From Neobacillus niacini (GTDB lineage: Bacteria; Bacillota; Bacilli; Bacillales; Cytobacillaceae): a stretch of DNA of 64,000 nucleotides. The position numbers and the translations under genes are program-made. The notes below the pieces were generated by a model. That model searched no databases. It was not told the origin of the DNA and worked only from the letters and a program-made list of their open reading frames with translations. The DNA lies in the NCBI RefSeq assembly GCF_030817595.1, contig NZ_JAUSZN010000001.1:1186001-1250000 (forward strand). Reading direction: 5' to 3'. Shown here piece by piece: positions 38,076 through 45,522 of the stretch (its first letter is position 1; the number at the start of each line of letters is the position of its first letter).

Positions 38076-38900
38076 TTATGTATTCTTTTTAAGCCAACTG
38101 ATAGCAAAAAAGTAACCAATAATCGGTGACATTCCATATCCTATGATTGGTAAAGGGAAATTACCAAATAAAGTTACAATCATCGCCATAAAGAAATAAA
38201 CTCCTAAGGTTAAAGAAATGATATTTTTTCTACCGTAGTAAAAGAATGGACTTAATAATAATAGTAAAGACAAAATACCTAAAACGAACCAGACAATTCC
38301 AAGGTCTGTAACTAAAAAGATTATATCTTCTACATAAGGAACTGGTGCTAAATCATCGAGAAAAACCCACGACATGATGACAAAGGCAACAGTAAGAATA
38401 ATACTAAAAAACTTCATCATCCCATTACTAATCTTTTTCCACAACATAATAGTAGTTGCACATGCAAATGCAGTTAATTGACCTGCATCAGGATGAAATA
38501 GCAATATAATTAAAGTAACAAAGTAAAATCCTAATACATAGATGTTGTTTAATGCTAATTTCCATAACTGAATAATTAATAGTGGCAAAATAATACTTGC
38601 TATATAAACATTTATTGGTCCAAACGTTAACCAGCGATGGACTCCATCTGAACCATTAAACAAGAATGGAAAAACTAATAAGGCTATTATTACGACGTTT
38701 TGAAGAAGATTGCCTTTACTTAATCTTTTTTCCTTATTACGAATTAAATAAATAGCACCCAAAACAGTCCCCAATAACCAGATTATTATGTTTTGAAGCC
38801 AAATGCTTGACGCCACACCATTTGAAACCATTGCAAAAGTTCCTATTAAGATAGCAGGAAGCATAACCAAATAAGATAAGGTATTTTTTAAAAAATTCAT
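38076..38900 (-). CDS. Polytopic membrane protein with SEDS-like motifs
   Basis: The 274-residue protein has about eight or nine membrane helices. Three short segments echo FtsW/RodA (SEDS) proteins: GVHRWLTFGPINVYIASI (compare GxxRWIxxGPxxxQPSE), LLFHPDAGQLTAF (compare QPDLGTAL) and FPLPIIGYGMSPIIG (compare LPFISYGGSSL). It is shorter than true SEDS proteins (about 380-400), and the catalytic Asp cannot be confirmed. ATG after AGGAG. I would name it only as a membrane protein. Confidence 0.65.
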   Translation of the reverse strand: MNFLKNTLSYLVMLPAILIGTFAMVSNGVASSIWLQNIIIWLLGTVLGAIYLIRNKEKRLSKGNLLQNVVIIALLVFPFLFNGSDGVHRWLTFGPINVYIASIILPLLIIQLWKLALNNIYVLGFYFVTLIILLFHPDAGQLTAFACATTIMLWKKISNGMMKFFSIILTVAFVIMSWVFLDDLAPVPYVEDIIFLVTDLGIVWFVLGILSLLLLLSPFFYYGRKNIISLTLGVYFFMAMIVTLFGNFPLPIIGYGMSPIIGYFFAISWLKKNT

Positions 38901-39055
38901 GTAAAACTCTCCTTTTATTCATCCTTGAAGATTTTAACACAAAAATCTGTTTCGCTAAATTGATTAAGAAGGCACTTGTTTTTCAAGTGCTTTCTTTACC
39001 TCTTATTAAGTATTCTGCTTCGATAGATGAAGAAGTTATATTTTTATAGAAAATA

Positions 39056-39085
39056 AGCCCTTCTCATTTATTTGAGAGGGGCCCA
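39056..39085 (-). terminator. Probable terminator
   Basis: GCCC-TCTCA pairs with TGAGA-GGGGC; a modest T-run follows on the minus strand. It follows the GNAT remnant and the hydrolase gene. Confidence 0.5.
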
Positions 39086-39140
39086 TTAAAACAAATATAT
39101 TATTTCATAAGTAGAAAATCTTAAATTTAATAAATTGTGA

Positions 39141-39296
39141 TTACTCAATTCTCAAAGTCATTTTTCTACTGATTGTTTCCATTCTAAAACTCTCATAAAA
39201 AGAAATGGCTTTCTTGTTGAACTCCCAGATGCTTAAATCTAATGATGTTGCATTTTGATTTTTAGACCACTCCAAACAAGCTCTGCAAAAGTTTTT
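39141..39296 (-). pseudogene. C-terminal remnant of a GNAT acetyltransferase
   Basis: The last 50 or so codons read ACLEWSKNQNATSLDLSIWE then FNKKAISFYESFRMETISRK, the typical end of a GNAT N-acetyltransferase (LxVWExNxxAIxFYExxGF). No N-terminal part exists; the sequence is interrupted by the GC-rich hydrolase gene. Confidence 0.65.
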
Positions 39297-39306
39297 TCGT
39301 TAACAA

Positions 39307-39876
39307 CTATGCGAGAAAGTCGAGAACCCGCATGATCACAAGTTTCGTCGCGTCAGCATCGTAAGACGGTAAACTGCTGTCGGTGAAGAGATGTTCCTTG
39401 CCTTCGTACAGAAAAAGTTTAGCGTGATTGGCCGACACCACAAGCTCACGGGCCGCGTTGATGTCGCCGTCTTCAACGAAAAAAGGATCTGCACTCATGG
39501 CGTGAATTTGCACAGGCAAGTCGGCCCGCCACTGAGATTCGAACGCCGAGGTCGGGAGGCATGCATGAAAAAACAGTGCCCCTCTGGCGCCTTCACGAGT
39601 TTGAGCGAGTTGCTGTGCTGCCGGGACACCGAGTGAAAAACCAGCATAGACGACATCGCGTGAAAGCTCGCTGGCTGCCCGAACGCCGCGTGCCGTCACT
39701 TCTTCAAATCCGATTTCCTTCACAAATTCCAAGCCTTCCTCCAGCGAGGAAAACATGCATCCGTCAAATAAATCTGGCACGTGCACAGTATGCCCCGCAT
39801 CTCTCAGTTGATCGGCGATTGCTTCTATACCCTTTGTTCGGCCTAAAACATGGTGTAACAACAACACTTCTGCCAT
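39307..39876 (-). CDS. Dienelactone hydrolase family alpha/beta hydrolase
   Basis: From the ATG at 39876 (eight bases after GGAGG) the 189-residue protein has VLLLHHVLGRTKG, nucleophile GFSLGVP and late Asp (MSADPFFVEDGD) and His (EGKEHLF). The nucleophile is Ser where classical dienelactone hydrolases have Cys. The gene is clearly richer in G+C than its neighbours and sits against a truncated GNAT gene, which suggests acquisition by transfer. Confidence 0.85.
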   Translation of the reverse strand: MAEVLLLHHVLGRTKGIEAIADQLRDAGHTVHVPDLFDGCMFSSLEEGLEFVKEIGFEEVTARGVRAASELSRDVVYAGFSLGVPAAQQLAQTREGARGALFFHACLPTSAFESQWRADLPVQIHAMSADPFFVEDGDINAARELVVSANHAKLFLYEGKEHLFTDSSLPSYDADATKLVIMRVLDFLA

Positions 39877-40053
39877 CGTTTTTTCCTCCATTAATGAATT
39901 TCATATGTCTAAGTTTCGACAAGAAAGCCTGTTTGACCTGCCAGAACTTTACGATTTAGAAATATCTACCTTAATAAAACCCACCCCTTGCTTATTCTAT
40001 AATCCTGCTTCGTTACTTGAATAATAAAAGCCGAGGAAAATGGCAGCTGATCC

Positions 40054-40470
40054 TTAACTCAAGCACCTGTTACTTAATAAACTTTTTGATTTTAAGTCTA
40101 TAATATCTACTAACTCATCTATGGTTCCAAAACACTTTTCGATTTCAGGTAAATGATAAAAAGTACTCGTTGTTTCAATGTTATCTACTTCATTGTTCGG
40201 TGAATAAAGATAAATTTTTTTACCATTCCCAATAGCAATACCCAGTTCAATATGGCTTCCTTTACCTGCTGGTAATAAAACTACAACAAAATCAGCTTCT
40301 ATTACAGCATTTTTCTCCTTTTGACCTATCGCCTTTAGTTCTTCCAATGTTGTTACGTTTTCATTTAAAGTCCAATCATATGTATGGATAAATCCTTTAT
40401 CTTTTAACTTTTTACTTACATATCTAACTTTTTCTATATTTTTAAAGCTAGATGCTATATAAAATTTCAT
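40054..40470 (-). CDS. Nucleoside 2-deoxyribosyltransferase-like protein
   Basis: The 138-residue protein has MKFYIASSFKNIEKVRYVSK at the start, HTYDWT in the middle and DFVVVLLPAGKGSHIELGIA, the loop holding the family catalytic Glu (GSHIE). Such proteins exchange bases on deoxynucleosides or hydrolyse nucleotides. The second ATG (40470) has better spacing from GGGGGA than the first. Confidence 0.8.
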   Translation of the reverse strand: MKFYIASSFKNIEKVRYVSKKLKDKGFIHTYDWTLNENVTTLEELKAIGQKEKNAVIEADFVVVLLPAGKGSHIELGIAIGNGKKIYLYSPNNEVDNIETTSTFYHLPEIEKCFGTIDELVDIIDLKSKSLLSNRCLS

Positions 40471-40572
40471 CATTCTCCCCCTTTTTATTACAATTTTAAC
40501 AAATATCTTTACACCTCTTATTAAACAATCGCACCTGTTACTTTAAGTACAATACTTCACAATCTCATCGTA

Positions 40573-40770
40573 CTATGAAACAACCTCAAATTTCATGGTG
40601 TTTCGTTTTACTATGATATATTCACCTGTTGATTTATTCATTACTTGAGACACTTCCTTCGTATGCGTTATCTCAAACCAATCATTTTGTATATCCACCA
40701 GTAATTTTACTTCCACATCACTTTCCCCATATTTTAAACCACTATAAGATAATTTTGTTATGGTAATCAT
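40573..40770 (-). CDS. Small hypothetical protein
   Basis: A 65-residue frame, MITITKLSYSGLKYGESDVE, then VMNKSTGEYIIVKRNTMK. Not recognised. The GAAAGG is too close to the ATG for comfort, so expression is uncertain. The amino acid pattern looks like an SH3-like small protein. Confidence 0.45.
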   Translation of the reverse strand: MITITKLSYSGLKYGESDVEVKLLVDIQNDWFEITHTKEVSQVMNKSTGEYIIVKRNTMKFEVVS

Positions 40771-41198
40771 CCCTTTCTTAATGAATAATATTCGTCTGAT
40801 GAGACATAAGACATATTCTTCTTATTGTATTATCCTGCATCGTTAGTACAATATCTTCAACAAAATAAATAAAAGACTTCTCCTTCTTAAAGGAAAGCCC
40901 CCATTGGTTGAAGTAGGACGATCACCATTTATGTGGAAATCGTCCTTTTTTATTTCCTGCTGCACAGTATCGTTGTACTGTGCAGATGGAAAGTTGTTCT
41001 TCTTAAAGATAAGCGCCTTACAGACCAAAAAGAGATAGTGGGTTAATCCTTTACATCTTCCTTGCATATTTCACTAACTAGCTGCCATAACGCGTTGTTT
41101 TCTTTATTTTTCGGTCCAAGCCTATTACAATTTTCATATTGAGGCGTTGAATTCCTTTATTTTTTGCATTAAACCCTAATAAATTTTTACAGAGGTAA
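40771..41198. repeat. Gap with repeat-like sequence and one terminator
   Basis: No gene seen. Short degenerate repeats recur: TTATCCTGCATCGTTAGTAC (about 40830) resembles ATAATCCTGCTTCGTTACTT at 40000. CTTCTTAAAGGAAAGC (40884) resembles CTTCTTAAAGATAAGC (41000) and CTTTTTAAAGAAACGC (42090). A plus-strand terminator is at 40915-40952 (AGGACGAT/ATCGTCCT plus T's). A perfect hairpin CTGCACAGTA/TACTGTGCAG is at about 40969-40987. Confidence 0.45.
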
Positions 41199-41867
41199 CT
41201 AATTATTAAGTCGTTTGTTGACTTCAATTGTAATGAACTCCGGCAAATAGCTGGGAGTACATCCTTTTGCTACTATTTCATCTTTGTAAAGACCCGTTTT
41301 CTCACCAAGTTTAATACAACGTGCACGATTCTTTTCATCATAAACGCCTATCCAGCCTGCGGTGAAATTCATAGCCCATTGAACTTCCGGTTCTTCCTGC
41401 GTAATATTAGCTTCTAATGAAGATAGCAAGTATGCGGTGTTATCAGGCGGTGTTTGTCCAGTCCATCTCAATCGCCCTTGATAATACCAGAAAGCTCGCC
41501 TTTGAAGAGTAGAAGGACTATTTTCCCATGACTCCATCAATGCAATTTTCTTCTTGTCTTTGGTGAGCTGATTAGCCATTAACCAATCCATTAAGTTATT
41601 TCGCTCATCAAAAGTGTGAGTCTGCATATCCTTATCAAGCTTATTTAGCACATCTTGTGAAAGAAGTTTTTTGTCCATAATTAAGATTGCTAATAGTCTG
41701 GGCAAAAACTCTTCGGTTGACCAAAGTTCCATAGCTAGTTCGTGATCTTTTTTAATGTCCTTCGCGATTTTTCGTAAGTCGCCTAGCTTAGTTTTACTAT
41801 TGATCTGAGGTAGAATGTTTTCTGCTTTTGAAAAGCGTTTTATTTCTGTACCTTTATTTTCATTCAT
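41199..41867 (-). CDS. DNA alkylation repair (AlkD-like HEAT-repeat) protein
   Basis: The 222-residue all-helical protein matches the DNA_alkylation family: TKLGDLRKIAKDIKKDHELA, AMELWSTEEFLPRLLAIL, then WENSPSTLQRRAFWYYQGRL. AlkD-type glycosylases remove bulky cationic lesions without base flipping. The ATG at 41867 follows GGAG by eight bases; a TTG three codons earlier is less likely. Confidence 0.78.
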   Translation of the reverse strand: MNENKGTEIKRFSKAENILPQINSKTKLGDLRKIAKDIKKDHELAMELWSTEEFLPRLLAILIMDKKLLSQDVLNKLDKDMQTHTFDERNNLMDWLMANQLTKDKKKIALMESWENSPSTLQRRAFWYYQGRLRWTGQTPPDNTAYLLSSLEANITQEEPEVQWAMNFTAGWIGVYDEKNRARCIKLGEKTGLYKDEIVAKGCTPSYLPEFITIEVNKRLNN

Positions 41868-42149
41868 TTTATACAACTCCTTTATTAAAGCACTGTTTCA
41901 TAATATGTCCTTGATGGGATATATCAAGAACTTAATTTCGTTATAAGTCTTATTGCAGTGGTGTGCCTCCAAAGTTAATATTGTAGGATATATCGTATTA
42001 AAGCTTTCTCCACCTATAAATAGAAGAGCAACCATCTTTAATATAATAATAACATTTACTTCCTTTTAATTGGATACGAAAAGAGCAGTCCTTTTTAAAG
42101 AAACGCCCCCGTTAGAATTCCTGTAGATAGCTATTTTTCGCGTTTTAAA

Positions 42150-42640
42150 AAAATAGAGCCCCTCAGTAAGATGATTGTACACACAAAACACAAAATCATT
42201 CTTAGGAGGAAGCTCTAATATGAAGTTTAAAATGCAAGACAAACAAAATCAACTAATTGAAAGAATTTCGATTAAACATCTTATTGTCGGAATAGATATA
42301 GCCCAACAGTTTCACGTTGCTCGTGCTGTAAACTTCCGTGGAATTGTTATTGGGGATCCTCTAACTTTCGAAAATAATGAAGATGGTTTTGCTAGATTAA
42401 TACAATGGATTAACCATTTAAAAGCCTTAAAAGGTTTAGATATAACGATTGTTGGCATGGAACCAACCGGACATTACTGGGTAAACCTGTCAAAGTGGCT
42501 TTATGAAAGAAATATTGAGGTAGTGACAGTAAACCCCCACCTTGTAAAATATTGCTCAAAGGTTTGGATCAACCGGAGGCGGATTCAGTATGAAATGCCT
42601 TACCAGTAGATTTATTGGAAGGATTAGGCTTAATTAAAAA
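42150..42640 (+). mobile_element. Truncated IS110-family element
   Basis: The gene starts at 42220 (after AGGAGG) and reads KHLIVGIDIAQQFHVARAV, then NHLKALKGLDITIVGMEPTG, the DEDD N-terminal half of an IS110 transposase. It loses homology after VNPHLVKYCSKV and stops at 42609. The C-terminal Ser domain is missing. Left end is about 42150; no terminal repeats are expected for IS110. Inactive. Confidence 0.85.
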
Positions 42641-42653
42641 AATAAATTAAGGT

Positions 42654-42902
42654 GTGATAACGTTGACAAGAGGGACTGCTTTAGAAATCATCCAAAATGA
42701 AAGATTACAGAATTTAAATTGGTTTGATGACCATAACATTAAACCAAATGAAGTTGGCATCAGCGAAAGAGCAAATAAATGGAAAGTATATACGTCAGAC
42801 GAGCGTGCAAATCCGATCTCAGAGAAAGAATTCCAAACAGAAGGTGAAGCATTAGAAAACTTTATTAAACGATTAAGAGCGTTCAATAAATCTCTTCTCT
42901 AG
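42654..42902 (+). CDS. Imm59-like immunity protein, orphan
   Basis: An 82-residue protein, EIIQNERLQNLNWFDDHNIK then PNEVGISERANKWKVYTSDE and LENFIKRLRAFNK. This pattern recalls the Imm59 polymorphic-toxin immunity family. Either GTG 42654 or TTG 42663 could start; AAGGTG favours TTG. No toxin gene lies beside it: it follows the IS110 fragment and precedes the two-component genes, so it is either a toxin-neutralising orphan or a left-over. Confidence 0.65.
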   Translation: MITLTRGTALEIIQNERLQNLNWFDDHNIKPNEVGISERANKWKVYTSDERANPISEKEFQTEGEALENFIKRLRAFNKSLL

Positions 42903-43028
42903 AAGTAACGACAGCCTTAGACGGACATGTAGGAGCCAGAAAGTTACGATTTTGTTTCTCTTATTTTTGACGATACCTCCTTGTTTCAATAAGATAAAAG
43001 AAAAAGGGTACGTTAGGATGATTCGTAA

Positions 43029-43712
43029 ATGAAAATCTTAGTTGTGGAAGATGATCGAACGATTGCTTCGGGGTTAGAGTATTCCTTGAAGCAAGAGGGC
43101 TATGAAATTGTGCTTAGTCATACGGCAGCCTCCGCCATAGAAGTGATGGAAAATAGGATTGAAGAGATCGATTTATGTATATTTGACTTGTCCTTACCTG
43201 ATGGAAGTGGGTATGACTTGTGTAAAACAGTGAAACAGAAACGGGATATCCCAGTTATTTTTTTAACTGCTTTTGACGATGAAGTGAATGTTGTGATGGG
43301 GCTTGATATGGGAGCGGACGATTATATTACAAAGCCATTCCGCATCCGTGAACTGATTTCAAGGATCAACACGGTCCACCGTCGCTACCATCGCCATCCA
43401 AAAGCAAAAAACACCATTGATTTCGAAAATATTCAAATCAATACATTAGAAGGAAAGGTCTACAAAAACGGCGAAGAAGTAGTGTTAACTGCCTTAGAAT
43501 ATCGACTCTTCCTCTTATTCGCGACCCACGTTGGACAAGTTCTTACACGTGCACAACTGCTAGACCGAATTTGGGATGTTGCCGGGGATTTCGTCAATGA
43601 TAATACCTTGACCGTCTATATTAAACGCTTGCGTGAGAAACTTGAGGACGATCCGCAAAAACCAACGATTTTGAAAACAGTTCGCGGCATGGGCTATAAG
43701 GTGGGTGATTGA
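43029..43712 (+). CDS. OmpR-family response regulator
   Basis: The 227-residue protein has a receiver domain (about 1-115) with phospho-acceptor D53 in CIFDLSLPDG and K102 in DYITKPF, plus a winged-helix DNA-binding domain (about 128-225). It overlaps the histidine kinase start by eight bases and precedes an ABC transporter. This is the usual layout of antimicrobial-peptide sensing modules in Firmicutes. Its likely target is the 11-bp repeat at 44762. Confidence 0.92.
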   Translation: MKILVVEDDRTIASGLEYSLKQEGYEIVLSHTAASAIEVMENRIEEIDLCIFDLSLPDGSGYDLCKTVKQKRDIPVIFLTAFDDEVNVVMGLDMGADDYITKPFRIRELISRINTVHRRYHRHPKAKNTIDFENIQINTLEGKVYKNGEEVVLTALEYRLFLLFATHVGQVLTRAQLLDRIWDVAGDFVNDNTLTVYIKRLREKLEDDPQKPTILKTVRGMGYKVGD

Positions 43713-44718
43713 GTTGCTTCGTAATCGAGAAATTCAAATCCTCCTCCTCCTTCTTTTTTCGATAAGTATCATCGGTTTTGCGGTGGCAGCCTTATTCGTA
43801 TCAATGCTAGCAGCAAGTCTAGTACTGGTGGCATCCATTTTGCTCATTACCACTATGCTGATTTTTACGAAATGGCGTTACCGTGAAATCCAAAAACTCT
43901 CTGTCTATTTAAAACAAATTAGCAGCGGCAACTACCAGTTGGATGTGCGTGACAATTCAGAAGGTGAACTGAGCCTATTAAAAAGTGATATTTTTAAAGT
44001 GACAAGAATTCTTACTGAGCAGGGAGCGGTTTTACACGAAGACAAAGCAAAACTGACGAATGCGATTTCCGATATCTCACACCAATTAAAGACTCCCCTA
44101 ACCTCGATGATAGTTATGGCGGATTTGTTAGGTGACAAACGTTTAGAGGATGGAAAACGGGCAGAATTCACTCGCAATCTTCAAATCCAACTTGAACGCA
44201 TGGAATGGCTGGTTTCTTCTTTACTAAAGCTTTCGAAGATTGATGCCGGGACGATTACGTTTAAAAAGGAGAAGGTCCTCATCGCCCCCCTTATTCAAGC
44301 GGCCGTCGAACCTATACTTATACCGATGGATATCAAAATGCAACGTTTAAAAGTAAGTGGTGATGAGCATGCCGCCTTTATCGGTGACTTCAAGTGGACC
44401 ACAGAGGCACTTCTAAATATCATCAAGAACGGCGTCGAACACAGTGAAGAAGGCGGAGAAATCTCCATCCACTTTTCCGAGAATGCTTTATTCACAGAAA
44501 TCACCATTCGTGATAACGGGAAAGGCATTGCTAAAGAAGACCTTCCGTACATTTTCAAACGGTTTTACAAAGGTAAACATGCGGGAGACGATAGCGTCGG
44601 CATCGGGCTTGCTATGGCGTATAGTATCATCACTAGTCAACAGGGCGATATCGAAGTGAACAGTCATCCCGGTGCTGGAACCACTTTCGAGATAAAGTTT
44701 TACAAGCAGGTCATTTAA
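43705..44718 (+). CDS. Sensor histidine kinase
   Basis: The 337-residue protein has two membrane helices (about 10-30 and 35-55) with only a few residues between them. This is an intramembrane-type sensor lacking an extracellular domain. Phospho-acceptor His is H126 in ISHQLKTPLTSM; N, G1 and G2 boxes are NIIKNGVEHS, DNGKGIAKE and GIGLAMAYS. Such kinases often sense flux through a partner ABC transporter. Start GTG 43705 or TTG 43714. Confidence 0.9.
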   Translation: MIELLRNREIQILLLLLFSISIIGFAVAALFVSMLAASLVLVASILLITTMLIFTKWRYREIQKLSVYLKQISSGNYQLDVRDNSEGELSLLKSDIFKVTRILTEQGAVLHEDKAKLTNAISDISHQLKTPLTSMIVMADLLGDKRLEDGKRAEFTRNLQIQLERMEWLVSSLLKLSKIDAGTITFKKEKVLIAPLIQAAVEPILIPMDIKMQRLKVSGDEHAAFIGDFKWTTEALLNIIKNGVEHSEEGGEISIHFSENALFTEITIRDNGKGIAKEDLPYIFKRFYKGKHAGDDSVGIGLAMAYSIITSQQGDIEVNSHPGAGTTFEIKFYKQVI

Positions 44719-44737
44719 ATTGCCTGCTATTTTTTAT
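44704..44737 (+). terminator. Terminator after the two-component genes
   Basis: AGCAGG pairs with CCTGCT followed by ATTTTTT. The hairpin overlaps the kinase stop and separates it from the transporter operon. Confidence 0.8.
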
Positions 44738-44761
44738 GAAGTTTCCAAAAGTGAATAAATT

Positions 44762-44804
44762 GTCACTTAAGAGTCACTTTAAAGTCATACTAGCTCGATA
44801 TACT
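44762..44804 (+). promoter_or_regulatory. Transporter promoter with three 11-bp-spaced direct repeats
   Basis: GTCA occurs at 44762, 44773 and 44784 in TGTCACTTAAG, AGTCACTTTAA, AGTCATACTAG, an exact 11-base period, the usual OmpR-type binding pattern. A -10 box TATACT lies at 44799-44804; no good -35 exists, and the third repeat covers that area. This fits activation by the neighbouring regulator. Confidence 0.7.
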
Positions 44805-44838
44805 AACCTCAAGACTTTGAAAGTATGGAGGTTTTCTT

Positions 44839-45522
44839 ATGAATATAGTAGAAGTAAAGAATCTATCAAAGATTTATGGCAAAGGTGAAACAGCGGTTAC
44901 GGCACTTGATAATGTCTCCTTTTCCGTGAAAAAAGGAGAATTTGTATGCATTATCGGGCCATCTGGCTCAGGAAAGTCAACGCTGCTTCATTTATTGGGC
45001 GGAGTCGACCGACCTACGAGCGGAAAGGTCCTCATTGATCAAACCGATATTTATGATTTAAATGAAACCCAGCTGGCGATTTTTAGACGCAGGCAAATCG
45101 GCTTGATTTATCAATTTTATAATTTGATACCTATCTTAACAGTGGAAGAAAATATCACGCTCCCGATGCTATTGGATGAGCAAAAGGTAGATCCCAGCCA
45201 TTTTAACAAAGTGGTTGAAATCCTTGGTTTGAGTGAGCGGCTTTCCCACCTGCCGAACCAGCTTTCCGGCGGTCAGCAGCAGCGTGTCTCGATAGGACGG
45301 GCGTTGATTAGCAATCCTGCGATTATGCTTGCCGATGAGCCAACAGGTAATCTCGATAGTAAAAATAGCAAGGAAATTATGGAACTGCTCAAGATGTTTA
45401 ACAAAACCTACAATCAGACACTAATTGTGATTACCCATGATGAGCGTATCGCCCTACAGGCCGACAGGATTATTGCCATTGAAGATGGTAAGGTTGCTAG
45501 GGATGAGGTAATTCGTCCATGA
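44839..45522 (+). CDS. ABC transporter ATP-binding protein (BceA/MacB type)
   Basis: A 227-residue ATPase with Walker A GPSGSGKST (residues 40-48), signature LSGGQQQRVSIGRAL and Walker B IMLADEPTGNLDS. Its Q-loop is LIYQFYNLIPILTVEEN. It belongs to the LolD/BceA-like group that pairs with FtsX-type permeases. It overlaps the permease start by four bases. Confidence 0.93.
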   Translation: MNIVEVKNLSKIYGKGETAVTALDNVSFSVKKGEFVCIIGPSGSGKSTLLHLLGGVDRPTSGKVLIDQTDIYDLNETQLAIFRRRQIGLIYQFYNLIPILTVEENITLPMLLDEQKVDPSHFNKVVEILGLSERLSHLPNQLSGGQQQRVSIGRALISNPAIMLADEPTGNLDSKNSKEIMELLKMFNKTYNQTLIVITHDERIALQADRIIAIEDGKVARDEVIRP

